In this document: piece by piece, positions 22,441 through 34,720 of the stretch
How the letters are laid out: every line of letters starts with the position of its first letter
How positions within the stretch are numbered: position 1 is the stretch's first letter
From: Archilochus colubris
Taxonomy: Eukaryota > Chordata > Aves > Apodiformes > Trochilidae
DNA length: 64,000 nt
Assembly (NCBI GenBank): GCA_023079485.1
Contig: CM041090.1
Coordinates: forward strand, 9,608,519-9,672,518
Direction of reading: 5' to 3'
Position numbers and translations under genes: made by a program
Notes under the pieces: model-generated
Seen by the model: the letters and a program-made list of their open reading frames with translations, nothing else
The model's database searches: none
What the model was told of the DNA's origin: nothing

Positions 22441-25400
22441 CTCCTTCCCTGCTTTCCTACGGTTTCATCCGCCTCCAGCACAGATCTCCCCTCGTAGCTG
22501 CAGCCTTCTGCAGACTCCCTGGAACTGTCAATATTCCTTCCTCCCGCGTATCCAGTCATTACCCGCTCTCCTGCCGACCGGGACTGGTGTCCTGCACCAT
22601 CTTACCTCTGCATATTTGCTTCATCTTTCATTACACTCTTTGCCTTGTGAGGTTTAACTCATTTGATCTGTTTCTGTCACTAGAACAGTGTGTTAAGTGC
22701 TTCATAAAATCTTGAAAACAGGGGAAGTGCACATACTTGAAGCATCAACCTTCACTTTAATATTTGCACCTCAATCCCTGCCACAGCATGCTTGGTGCTT
22801 TTCAGGCATCCTGCTCTGGAAAACTCCACTCCAGGTCCAAGGTGCTCATGATGCATTAGAGGTTGGTTAGTAGGACTGTGGATCCAGGAATGGTGCTTGG
22901 TGTGTGAATGTATAGAGCACAGTCCCAAAGCTTGGATTTTCTAGAAGTGTTGGGGTCCAAGAAATCTGAATTTTTTGCATTGGTTAAGTCTTAGCTGATG
23001 CCAGATGGAGAAACCCACCCATTTTTGGATGTCCATCCCCTAACTCCCTTTGCATCCTGTGGCTCTGAATGCCACTGTAGCTACAGCCACTGGTGCCTTT
23101 TCCTTCCCTTGGTGACATCTCCTCCAGGCAGGAATTGCGTTTGTTTGGCTGCATCTAATATATACATGTGGAAAACAATGTGGCTTTTGCTCGTGTCAGC
23201 CCTGGAGAGGGGCTGTGGGTTGCACACAGTGAAAGGCAGTACAACGCGAGCTTACAAACCACATGAAAAAGCACGTTTAAAATACCTTTCCATAAGTAGC
23301 AAAATGGGAAATAATCTCTTTGGGATAAGGTAGCCAGTGGATGGGCAGGGAGTGGGTCCCATTTGGGACGTAGGAAGGAGCTGTAGGAAAAAAATGCATA
23401 AGGAGTGCCTGTGCCATACACCAAGATGTACAGGAGAAGAGAAATTAAAAACCTGTTCTGCTTGGTCAGCCTGTACATGTTTGTGTAGATGGTTTCAGTG
23501 ACCTCATGTACACTATAAAACCAGTGTCTGTGGCTGTGCTGGGACGTGATGGAGTGCTGAGGTTAGGGGGGAAATGTGCCAAGCCAGAGAATTGTACACT
23601 GAGAAATCTGGGCTGAACTTCACACTAACACCAAAATTTTTATTTGTAGGGACTGTTGAAAAGCAACAGTTAAAGGCACCATGAAGGGAGGTAGAAAAAA
23701 TGAGCTTCAGTTGTGACACAAAGCAGCTGTGAAGGAACACTCCCATTTGGTAAGGCAGAAGGGGGTGATGGTTTTCTGAAGTCAGGGAACCCCCATGTAC
23801 AGACAGCAAGGAGAGGCTGCGCACCACACAGGTGCCAAGCAGCCCAGGACTAAAAGCAACAATTGAAAAGCTGAGTCAGGCAAGGCCAGAAAACAAAGAC
23901 CTGGCAGAGCTCAGCCTGTCAGATTTGTCTGCCATCTCAGCCTGAATAGTCACCTCTATTTAATAAATATGTCTAATACCCACTCGGCTGTGGGGCAGCC
24001 CAAACAGCTTCATTAAGGTTTTTAATCTATTTTCATTTCCACAGACGCTCCACTTCTGATGCTGAATGAATTGTGATGTGTTTCATACAAACCAGTCCTG
24101 ACTGTTGCTTAGCTTTTGGCTGCAAACATGCTCAAGGGCTGCCTAATTGGCCCTTCCACCTTTAAGGGATGAAGTTATCTCTGAGGGGATGTAGCCCCGA
24201 GTTGAATTCAGCCTCTCTGAAAGCACCAGGTATGTAAATCTTTCCAGCTGCTGTAAATATTCTGCTAGGATCCGAAACCAAAACATGGGGAAAGAAAAGC
24301 CTGGAGATGAAAGAGACCTGAAGAAGGGGAAATGAATGCTGCTGTTCCTGAGATTTAAGCTTTGCAAATGTCATCTCTCCCTTGGTGCCTTTATTTCCAC
24401 CTCTCTAGCTCCAGAGTCAAGGCATCAATCTCTGTTATCAAGGTCGCCCTCACAACCTGAAGAAACAGGAGAAAAAAGGAAGCTTGAATTCTAGAGAAGA
24501 CTGCAAAATCTATGCAAAGAAGCTCATTTTTTATGTTTCAGAAATGCAGAGAAATGCAGTGTCACTCGAACGAGCTGCCTGAAGGGGCTATTTTTGTTCT
24601 TTAGAAGCCTTTCCCTCTATTCTAACGCAGATTAATTATGAATATTTATATATATAGCACCAAAAAAAATGTGATAAGTAGTTTGCAAGCTGCCTTGCCA
24701 GATATGTGTACCATATTGCAAAAAACTAGCTCTCACTTCTGGGCTTTGTGCCTGGTCACTCACTCTTTCTAAATGGCTAGCAAAGAAAAGAGATGACATG
24801 GGTTTGTAGCACCGCCACCTCTAGTCAGTACAAGAAGAAACTGGTGCAGTCAGGAACTGCAGTTTCTTTTGCTTTAAAATCAGGCCCTGTCACTCAGAGT
24901 GTGTCCCTGTTAAAATGTTGATAATCCCTTCCCTGAGCTTTGCTGGGCCATTGCATTAATGTAACAATCAGAATTTTGTTCTGTTCTTTAGTGAGAAACA
25001 GCATTTGAGTTAATTTGTAAAGATCTGGGACTGTTTCAAGATATACCTTGGAGGCTGGTGTTTAGGCTTTCAGATGAGACAGGTATCAATATTCTGAGCA
25101 TTTCTGGCCACCAAAACTTGCAGAGCACTTTACTGCAAGAGAAACATTAGGCCTTCTGTTGAGGGGAGATCCCCACCAGGGAAATTTCAGTCTGATGACT
25201 TCAAGTTACTTCTCTGCTGCTCCAAAAACCAGCATAAATGAATATATGATGTTAAGAATCTGCCACATGCTGCTCCAAAGCTGACAGCAATGCAAAAATC
25301 CAATACAGATGGTTTGTTAGTTGACTTAGATTGGAAGAGAGAAGCTATTACTAAATATAAAGTAAGTCATACTGTCTTAAGACTTGTGAGAGCTGCCAAA

Positions 25401-26805
25401 GAACTATGCAGGCTATCCATAAGGAGTGAGTCCAGTCATTTTAACTGACTTTCAATCAGGCTTTTAATGTATCTATAAAAAGTGTCTTCCTAGTTAATAA
25501 TAAGCCTTGCCTTTTTTAAATCACAAATTCTGACGTCTATTGGAGTCACAAGTAGCATTTCTCTCACTGTATGAGTTGGTGTAATCCAAAACACGTCTAT
25601 TATCTTTTGCAAAGCCTGGAATAGAGAGCAGCAGTATTAACAGTTAGTGAAGTACTTATGAATTAAATTGGGGATGCAGCAAGAGGAAATCTGCCTGGAC
25701 CATTCACAGAATGAGCTTTGATATCCTTTTAGCAAGTAAAAAGCTGAAGGGAGACATCAATAATTTATTAGCACTTGGATTACATCCTCCAGTGCTTGTA
25801 GTTTTCTGCCTTCTGGGAGAAAAAGAGGACAAAGACAATACTGTCTCTTAGGTTGTGAAGGTTTGCATACTCTAATATGCTAGTGCTGACAACCCCTCGT
25901 TTTGAGGGGCATTTTTACTCTCAGTGTGATGGTCAGCTCCAGAGTGTGATGAACCACCAGTCTGTTGTTTTTTGATGACTTCCCAATTAACAGGATTAAA
26001 TTATCCAAGTGGTACTGGTACCATCCTGCCACACAGGTACCCATGGTGTAAAGAGCAGGCTTGTTGCCTTGAGGAGCTTGAGCTTTAACAGCCAGTGCAC
26101 AAACCCTCTGAGAACCCAACATGGCTGGAAAGCAGGGGTGACCCTCACACAGATGTGACAGGGCCCATCTCTACAGGGATGAAGTGCTCCTCATTCCTTG
26201 TCATCTCCCATCATCATCATCTCCCACCATCAGCATCTCCTGACACTGCTCTTTGTCTTCTCTTTATTTCTCAACCCATCTCTACACTTCAGGCTCTTTG
26301 CTTCAATACCGTTTCCCTCCCATTCTCTTGGATGTCCCTACCCTGTTAGCTACCACCTCTTTCCTGGTGTCAGTGATCCCTGTTCTCAAGCTCTTGGCTT
26401 AGTAATGTTATTGCCACGTGGTACAGATATCCCAGAATTTGGACTAACATTTGCTCTTTCCTTTCAGAATGAAATGTTCTCCCTTCTATTCCTCTGGCTT
26501 GGTGTCTTTCAAATATGGCACCTGTCTCCTGTTCCTATCTTTCCCTTATCTTGTTCCTTCTGTATGCTTTTTTCAATACCTGAACAATCATCATTCCCCA
26601 CAATTTATTTCCCAGCTTTTTCAGTCTCTAAATTCTGAGAAACCTTCCCTAGTTCTGCCCCTATCACTGTCACCAAGAGCTTCACCTCCCCTTACAGCAC
26701 TCTCTTGAGTCATTCCCAAGAAGCCCTTAGGAAGAAGAGTACTGGCTAATTCTATTGGCACAGAATCCAACTTTGTTTTTTCTGCTTCTTCACATTGTTG
26801 CTATT

Positions 26806-26847
<42 letters not shown>

Positions 26848-28649
26848 AGGCTGCTTATGAGGGAGGACATCTCCAACCTCCACTTGACAGAGACAAAACA
26901 GATACTGTCCTCTCAGCCTTGGGTAAGACACAAAGGGCCACGGGCAGCATGAGGGACCTAGAGCTGCCTCTTCCCTTCTTTGGGGTTTTGTTTGCTGGCA
27001 TTTCCTATTCCATATATGCTGAACGTGCCCATGTAAAATTGGACAGATGCTCTGAGAGATAGGTAGCAGCAAAAGTCATGCTCACAATAGTACATCAGCA
27101 TCCTCCAAGGATGCTGCTGCTGTTGCTTCCAGCCTGAGCTGACATACTCTGCTTTTCAGTGGCACTTGGTAGCTCAGATTAACCCCAGACAGGTTTTGTT
27201 CACAAACCTCTCTGTGGCAAAAGAGAGCAAAAGTCTTTTTACAAATTTTGGGTAATTACAAATTACAAAAATGGGGTGCTACAGACAATGATGAGGAATT
27301 TGAGTCCCCAGAGTCTCCTCAGCACTGAGAAGCTTTGTAAATCAAAGGGAGGAGCAATGGAAGAATCAGTTCACAACATCTTGTTCATCTTGTTACCTTG
27401 AAGAGGAAAGAGAGGTCCTCAGACACAGTGGTTGACCAGAAGAGGAGTGCTGGGCTAGGCAAATCACCAGTGGCTCCAAGCACCAAAATATGGTGTGTTT
27501 GGCTCTAAGATGGGCAAATACCTCTGCTCCTCAGCAGGAGATACTTGAATGTCATGGGGCTTGGTCAACTTCTTACCCAAGTTAAACTCAGCAGCCCAAA
27601 TCTACCCACTGACCTCCATGGCTCACAACTTCTGATGCAGAACAGACATCTGGGCAGTGCCATTCCAGTCAAGTCAATAATTTGGAGAGTTCCCAATATT
27701 TTTCCATGGGAAGAGAGCTGGGCAGTTGCTGCTGCTGTATGCCTCAGGAAGGCAGCCTGCCAGCACTCAGGGTTGGCCTCCAGTGCCAAACACTTTTCAA
27801 ATTCATGGCTCTCAGTGACAAACCAAAATGAAAAGGAGCACACAGGCATCTGAGCAATCAATGTCCCCACAGAGTGACACTGAGCAAGCATTGGAGTGAT
27901 CTCTGCTGTTTGCCCTCTAATTGTGCTGCTGAGGAAAAGGGCTTTTAAATGCTGGTATTGCTGGTGGTATTGCTTGCTCTCTGCCTGTGAGCTTTCCTCT
28001 GGCCACTGTCAACTGTTTTGCTCCTGACACAGGCAACTGTCATGAGAGATCACAATATCTCTAAATACTTTTAAAAATAATAATAAATCCCCCCAACACT
28101 GCAGAGAACTTGTTGTCCAGCAATGGATGAGCATGAGATAGCACTCTAGAAAGATGCTTTCATGATCAGCCTGGTAGAGAAGTGTTTCAGCTGAAGCTTT
28201 TTAATGACTTTACTTCTATCAAGTACTAATGAGGAGGGAACAGTCTTGTCCCGAGGCCAGGTATACACCAAATTTCACAAGCACTTACCTCCATGGTGTC
28301 AGTTCCTACCTGGGGCATTTCTTCAGTGTGTGAGGTGGCAACAGAGTTGAAAATTGATTTGGCACTATGGACCAGTGCCACATCCAGGCACTAGGTACCC
28401 CATGTCATAACAATACAGGTAGTTTCCAGATATACAGATAGTTTCTTCAGAATACCTCTCTTCCAGGTGTCTCTTCAACCTTGCTGGGCTGTTCTTTTAG
28501 ACAATTGTTTCTTATAAAATTCTTGTCTCTCCCTGCCTGGAAAGTTGGGTGAAGCAATGTGTGTTGGTACTTGGGAAGCAGAAGTGCACACTTCTAACAC
28601 AATCCTTTGGGAATCCACAGCTTTCCATGTCTCTCCCAAGGAGATGAAC
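22441..28649. other. Gene-free stretch
   Basis: About 6.2 kb of mostly AT-rich sequence between the 21-kb island and the RPAP1 promoter. I see no exons. Apart from the T-run at 26804-26846, no repeat family is recognised. A pyrimidine-rich stretch occurs at about 26190-26640. Distal regulatory elements could be here, but sequence alone does not show them. Confidence 0.45.
26804..26846. repeat. T homopolymer / pyrimidine tract
   Basis: A nearly pure T run, about 30 T in a row at 26817-26846, preceded by TTCTTC sequence. On the minus strand it would be a poly(A) tail for a body lying to its right, but no AATAAA-like signal and no recognisable retrocopy sits there. I treat it as a simple repeat. 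Confidence 0.85.
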
Positions 28650-28717
28650 AACCCCCCCACACCACCCAACCCACCACACCACCCCCCACACCCCCCCCCC
28701 ACCCCACCCCCACCCAC
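28650..28717. repeat. C-rich tract, G-quadruplex-prone on the minus strand
   Basis: About 68 bases made almost only of C and A, as CCCCAC/CCACACC units with a run of 10 C. The minus strand has many G runs of 3 or more within short spacing, which fits the G-quadruplex pattern. The Pro-rich and Gly/Trp-rich frames across it are artefacts. It directly precedes the dispersed repeat copy at 28749. Confidence 0.85.
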
Positions 28718-28748
28718 AAAAGGCTCTCTCCATGTGTCACTGCTCTCT

Positions 28749-28850
28749 TTTGGCCCCCTGCTCCTGCACATGCTCAGGAGGGAGGCCAGACACAGGTGAA
28801 CCCACACCCACTCATCAATAACTCAGGGCAACTGGTCCTGTCTCACTACA
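28749..28850. repeat. Dispersed repeat copy A (family unnamed)
   Basis: This segment aligns by eye with 46542-46641 in the same orientation. Shared blocks are TTGGCCCCCTG, then CACAGGTG, CACACCCACTC, AACTC and CTGGT, in the same order and with similar spacing. It is therefore an interspersed repeat about 100 bases long. It does not match the CR1 end. A fragment of an avian LTR element is possible, but I cannot confirm the class. Confidence 0.55.
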
Positions 28851-30389
28851 ATTGGAAACCAGCTCTGGCCTCATAAGACTCCACAGACAAGAACTCCTGA
28901 AGACAAGGCACAGCCACCCATCATAGCCATTTACATTTCTAAAGATGAACCCCTAGTTCTGTGTGATTACAGTTAGTTCTGCCAGACCACTTAAATCATC
29001 AGGACATCATGATCATCAGAGTTAAAAAAACCCTTGGCAGATCTAGCAGCATTAGCAGAGCTATTTAGAGTTAAGTATTTCAGGCTTGGGTCCACTGGCA
29101 GCAGGAGGCAGTGGCTGTGTGTGCACCTACACTGAGCACTGAGCTCCCCAAATGAGTGGGTTCAAGAGCTGGAGTCTGGGGGAGGTGAGGTTCCCACAGT
29201 GCTCCTTTCAATATATGTTCTGCCTGGTATGGATAAGATTTGGATATAGCATGTATGCATCACACTTCTCCTGTTCAGGTGCACAAGGATAAGGTTTTCT
29301 CCAGGATGCAACAATAAACTATCTGAAGAGAAGAAAATAACAAATCCTGAATTGTCAACAAAAAACCCCAGTACTTCAGGAGGTTCTCCATGGAGGATAA
29401 TCATCCAGTGCTTTAAACTGCCTTAAATTGCATGAAATATCAGGCTTTGTCACTTTGACAGGCTTCCTTTAAAACCTGTGACAGTGGATTTGAATGCATC
29501 CACTGTGTCACTCAGATTTTTCAGACAGGTCCTGCAGCAGCAGCCATGAGAGACACTGTCCTCAGCCCTGAGAAGGTGAATTTCAGGAATGTTGCTTTCC
29601 TTAGTGACAGCAGGGGCAGAGGGCACTGTCAGGCAGGGTCAGCTCAGAGGCTGTTCTCAATTAAGCTTCATCTGAAGCAGTTCTTGTCAGAGAGGACACA
29701 TTCCCTGTGTGTGCAGGCACTGGTTTTTACCTGCAGTGCTCTTCAGAGGAAGTGTTTGAATGACCAATTTGAAATAAATTTGCTTGATTGCCCCTTCTGA
29801 TTCCCACAGCAGTCTCTTCTCTGGAGTCTCAGTGGCACAGGAGTTCACTTCTAGCTGGGTTTCATTTCAATGTTGTAATGAGGGGAGGAAACCCCAGTGT
29901 GGTACAGATGTGTTATGTAGACTGAACAAGAAATACCTCTATTTGCTGCAGGTGTGTGTTATTTCAGTATATTTCATTTAGTCTAACAAAAATGGCATTT
30001 CTATAGAAACAACGGACAAAACAAGCAAAAAAAAAAAAAGAGGAAATCCTATGCTAAATGTCAAAAGCCAGCAAAATGTTAGACAGGTGCATTAATAGAG
30101 ATGAGTAAATACTCTGCTGATTTGACCTTTTCAAATACACAACCCTCCCCCCTCACTTACATGGTTAAATCAGTTCAAAGTGGGCACAGACAAATCCTTG
30201 TTACTGGTGAGCAACAAGAGGTTTGATTTAAAATGATCCTGCTTCCCCTAGTCCTAGGGATGCCCAGCAGCCTCTGCTCAGTGAGGTGTTACTGCCACAG
30301 CCCTGGGGTTCCACCCCAAAAGTAGACCAGAGCTGCAGAAAAAGCCACTTGAGGCCCCACGAGTGGATCTCTGAAGATATCTGGACACA
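28851..30389. other. Gene-free stretch
   Basis: No exon, RNA gene or named repeat recognised. A 12-base A run lies at about 30028. Confidence 0.45.
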
Positions 30390-30706
30390 TAGAATCATAG
30401 AATCGGCTGGGTTGGAAGGGACCTCAGAGATCATCAAGCCCAACCCTTGATCCACTACCCCTGTGGTTCCCAGCCCATGGCACTGAGTGCCACATCCAGT
30501 CTCTTTTGAAATATCTCCAGACACGGAGAATCCACTACTTCCCTGGGCAGCCCATTCCAATGTCTGATCACCCTCTCCATAAAGAAATTCTTTCTAATAT
30601 CCAACCTAAACCTCCCCTGGCACAACCTGAGACCATGGCCTCTTGTCTTGCTGAGAGTTGCCTGGGAAAAGAGCCCAACTCCCCCCTGGCTCCAACCTTC
30701 TTTCAG
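30390..30706 (-). mobile_element. CR1 LINE 3' end, antisense
   Basis: The right-to-left reading gives the last part of CR1 ORF2 and its 3' end, closely similar to the copies at 5.6 and 57.4 kb: blocks corresponding to [20 protein letters not shown] and WNGLPREV, then the CCAACCC block and TTCTATGATTCTATG. It is about 317 bases long, so strongly 5'-truncated. It belongs to the same subfamily as the long copies. Confidence 0.93.
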
Positions 30707-32781
30707 GTATACACAGTCCCTGCTCCCCTAGCAAGAAAGCTGCCATTGATCCCTCACAATCCAGGTTTGGTCTCATGCATACACAATTGTTTAAGAATAT
30801 GTGCAGGTTTTTTTACTGCCACCAAGAGTCCCAGTGTGCTGTGCATCACTCTGGTGTGTGGAAGTCTCCTGTCTGCTGGTTCAGGGCTCTCATTCTTCCA
30901 GAGGGATTCCTGCAGATGTTGGTGTCAACATGCAGTGCAGCAACTCCCGCCAGGGGTGTGGTATTGCCACTCTCCCTCAGTTCAATGCCCCTGCAGCGGG
31001 GAGTCTGCAAGTTCAGTAGTTCCTGAGAACTAGAATTCAATAGTCCCTTGCAGAGCTGAACCTTGAGCACAACTTAGTATGGAACACTGTCCTACCAGAC
31101 TTGTATCTTTTTCACAAGGGAACACAAGTGAGGACTTGTCTCTTGGACTGTTCTCCATTCCCAAGCAGACCTCTCTGCTGCACACCACACTCTGTTCTTG
31201 ACTTCAGTTTCTTCCTTCTGGCAACAAATTCCCAGGATTAGCTGCCTGCTTGGTCAGGCTTCCTAGACAGCTCATCCTAATACTGCTCATTTCTGCAACA
31301 CACCATAATGCTGTTACATTTATGCATTTACCCTTTCTGATCCCACCAGTGCCACAGCCATACTGCCTTTGTTGCTGTATTTGTCATTCCAAACACTTCC
31401 CTGCTACAATCCCACGAGAAATTATTTGGCTGTGGCCTCTCATGCCTCTCTCCACTTTGGAAGACCAAAACCATCCTCCAGAAAGTCTATTTGCTTGTGG
31501 CAAGCTCCAAGAAGGGGAAGAGGGAGATTGTTTAGGCTTGTGACAAGACTGACAACTTTTTAAAATCTCATAAACCAGCTCTTTTTAAGTGAGGAATGCT
31601 TGAGTTCACCTCCAGTGACTCTTAAAGATGCTCTGGTGGGAATTTCTTTGCTAGAATAGCTTAGCAGATCCATGCAAGTGTGTTGGTACTTATAATTTAT
31701 TGAATAAATATGAAGATGCACAAGCATGATTTATTAATAGAGAGTAAGCTATATATAGAGCCCTTAACTGTATTATTAAAACTGAATGGAAAAAAAATAA
31801 TGGAATGAAGAAAGGATACATAGAACTGCTACTTTCATGGGAAGCTTTCCTGTTTTGCAGTAATAAAATTGAATATACCAAGTAGATTTTTATATCTTTC
31901 TGGCAAAAAAGGGTTATTTGCCCACTTCACATGCAACATAGGAGTGACTGTGTGTGGCTGCAGAGCCAGCATGAGAGAAATTTGAGGGGAAAAATGCTCT
32001 CAGGCTTGAATGCCACCTCCTGATTAGGCCAGCATACCTGTCTGTAGGCAGTGACCAGCTGACCCTAACATTAGTTTCAGAATAGATGAAACTCAAATAG
32101 CACGTTTATTTTACTAAGTTTAATGCTGTCCATTTACATGAGAAGTATTACAGAAAGGCACAGGTTTACCTCAGCAGAAAGCAAGAGACAAAGTTAATGC
32201 TTTTAATTATTAGGATCAGAGGATGACTCAGTGAAAGCAAAATTCAGCTCTCCTGGGCTGAGGAATTGAAGATGACAAGTGGACCACCTCAAAGAACCAA
32301 AACTCAAACAAGTCTTTTTGTGAGTTAGGCCATCTAGTTTATTGAATTGATTCAGTGAAAGACACATGGGCCCAAATATCCTGTAAAACCTTCAGGGTAT
32401 CTTTTTCACTGAATAAGTAGTCAGGCATTTACACAGGTTTCACCATAGCAACATTTGTGAAGTCAAAATTACCTTACAATTACTTAATAAATTCCCTGGA
32501 GTCAGGACAGCTCAACCTCTGCTGACAGTCTAAACAGACCAGCATTCCCCACACTTCCCCAAACATGTTCTGACACAACCAGTGCCAAGGCCTCCTTGCC
32601 TTATTGTCCAGGGAAGAGAACCCAAATATCTTCATCAGGTCCATCAGAACCAGAAAAGTCTCAGAGTGTGAGGTCTTCTACCCACATCAGTGCATCTGCC
32701 AAACCCATCTGTAAAACCAGTGGTGCCCTCTTGTCCAGATTGGAGATGAATGGTGCAATAAACTAAAACCCTAGTTCAACC

Positions 32782-32804
32782 TTTTTTTTTTTTTTTTTTT
32801 TTTT
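32782..32804. repeat. T homopolymer
   Basis: Twenty-three T in a row. About 200 bases to the right, an A-rich run (33007-33033) has the opposite polarity, so the two could pair in single-stranded form. No element body is recognisable between them. Confidence 0.85.
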
Positions 32805-33006
32805 CCCTCCAGCAGAGGCATAATTCATTGATTTCAATAGATTTTGGAGCAGTCCTACATGACCAAGAGAGGTCTGGAGCCACCAGCAATATCCAACACA
32901 AAAAAAAATCCTCCACACAGAAAGGAGTGGAAACTGCTGAAGTTCCTTCTGAAATGCAAGAAATTTCAACAATTACTTCAAAGTGTTTCTTGCATTCCAG
33001 ACCAGC

Positions 33007-33033
33007 AAAAAAAAAATAAAGAAAAAAAAAAAA
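33007..33033. repeat. A-rich homopolymer
   Basis: Two A runs joined by TAAAG. It has the opposite polarity to the T run at 32782-32804. It might be a retroposon tail on +, but the preceding 200 bases resemble no family I know. Confidence 0.8.
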
Positions 33034-34149
33034 GGGAAGGGCAGAATTGTGGCAGATGGTGGTGGTTCACAGCTGGTTTCAGTGAAACGGAGAAATGGAC
33101 ATCACATTTCTCAGCAGTCAGTGTTATTCTTGAACTGGGTTGGACTTTTAAGTCGATTCCTGTTCCTTTAAGGAGTGCCAAGCAGAGCTCCACCAGCTGC
33201 TGAGTTGCAGCCTGGCAGGGTAGACTTAGAGAAGCACTCCAAACACTCTTGAGGCTCCCTTTTGAGACTTTCCAGATGTAATTAGAAGTATCTTTACTTA
33301 TTCCTCCTGCTAGTGGCACCTATAAGCACCGAATGTAATAGTAGGAACTGCTGAAATACCTGTGCAACAATCAGGTGGAAAAAAAAAACCCATCCATTCC
33401 TAAGTTTAGAATCAAGGTCACTCTTGGCTTCTTACTCGGTTGGTCTAATGGGGCATCTTCAAGCGATTTTGATGGTTCCTACTTCACAACGGGTTCAGAA
33501 GCCATCAGTGTCACCATCTCAGGATAAGCACTGCTCACTGGAAGATGCACACCTGAGATATTTTTTTCTGTGCAGCATTTTCACTGGGAACTTCCATTTC
33601 GTACAGGGCCAGCATGACACCGGTTCCCTGACACTGTGGTTAAGACTGGCTGTTGACAGGATAAAGGTTTCACTTAATTTCTATAGATGTTAAGTGCTTT
33701 CCATGCTCATAATGAGTAAAATTTGTGTCTGGTCGTAACTGTGCAGTAGTATCACAGTTTTTTAAAGCCTTAAGAAGAACAGTGAGTCCTCAGAGCTGAA
33801 AGTCCTCCAGCCCCAGTTCTCTGACCTGTCTACTCAGCCTGTAAAAAAGCTGAAAGGCAACCAAGTACTAAGTAAATGACCAATATTAAAATCAATGTTT
33901 CTGCAAGTTACGACAGTTTTCCGGTAGTTTTTAATAACGCTTGCATAAATGAATAACCAGGCATGAATAATAAATTACTGCTATGTTTAGACAGCTTTAT
34001 GTATCTGCACTGCCAAAATACCTCCAGTCTCAGGCACGGAAACACCCTCTAATAATGAAAAGGCAGAGAACACAATTTACATAAACGTGTTTCTCTGTGT
34101 GCAGAGACACGCTCTTGGATGCGGCTATCCTAGATTTACATCCAGCCTG

Positions 34150-34720
34150 GAAAAACCTGCACTTGGCCCGCACAACCCAGGGGCGAGCTTGGGGGACGCA
34201 TTACCAGCGGCGGGACCTTCTTCCACAAGCACCAAGCCTCCCCACGCCTCCTCCCGGGATAGCGGGGGAACCGGCACGGGAAGACCGAGCTTCCCGTGCC
34301 TCCCTATCACCCTCCATCCCCTCAGGAATCCCCAAGTGAAGGACAGGCGCGGCACCTCCGGGGAACGAAAAATGGCGGCTCCTTAGCCTGGGCGGTGCAG
34401 AGGTGGTGACGGAAGTGACGCTGCGGGGCGGAGGTGCTGGCGCGGAGCGGTGCGGGAGGCGCGGGAAGGGGGGGCCTTCGGACGGGGGGGCAGCGGCTAC
34501 CCCGAGAGTCCCTTGGACCGGGCCGGGTGGGGTCAGGCCTTGCTCGGGCAGCCAGCGGTGCCCCGGGCCTTCGCCTTTACGGCAGCGCGGAGGAGCGCGG
34601 CTATAGGCGCCGTGCGGCCCCGGGAGCAGTGGCCGTGCACCCCGTGCTGCGCGGCCCGGTTTCGCCGAGCCCTTCCCCCGAGCAGTTCCCCGCCAGGGAG
34701 GAGAAGCTTGGCCAGGCCTC
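34150..34720 (+). promoter_or_regulatory. RPAP1: CpG island and probable RPAP1 promoter / first exon
   Basis: GC-rich, CpG-rich DNA with two motifs typical of housekeeping CpG-island promoters. AAAATGGCGGCT at 34369-34380 fits the YY1 site, which usually sits just downstream of the start site. ACGGAAGTGACG at 34409-34420 fits an ETS-family site joined to a CRE-like half. There is no convincing TATA box. The first coding exon of RPAP1 starts about 5.2 kb downstream, so an untranslated first exon must lie here. Its donor is not certain: candidates are GCG|GTAGGA near 34812 and CAG|GTATCT at 35094/35095. A broad or multiple start site is likely. Confidence 0.75.

Larger units (their letters stand above)
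30707..34149. other. Gene-free stretch upstream of RPAP1
   Basis: No recognisable exon or transposon. A run of 23 T lies at 32782-32804 and an A-rich run lies at 33007-33033. AT content is high up to about 34080, where the sequence changes to the RPAP1 CpG island. Confidence 0.45.

Noticed and set aside
21459..22559. 366-codon open frame on - in the CpG island
   Set aside because: It has the same composition artefact. The poly-Ser stretch is only the GGA repeat read in antisense. Only the short exon with a donor at 21398-21493, in another frame, was kept.
26752..27072. Processed retrocopy ending in the poly(A) at 26817-26846 on the minus strand
   Set aside because: No polyadenylation signal or recognisable coding sequence lies next to the run, and no target duplication is visible.
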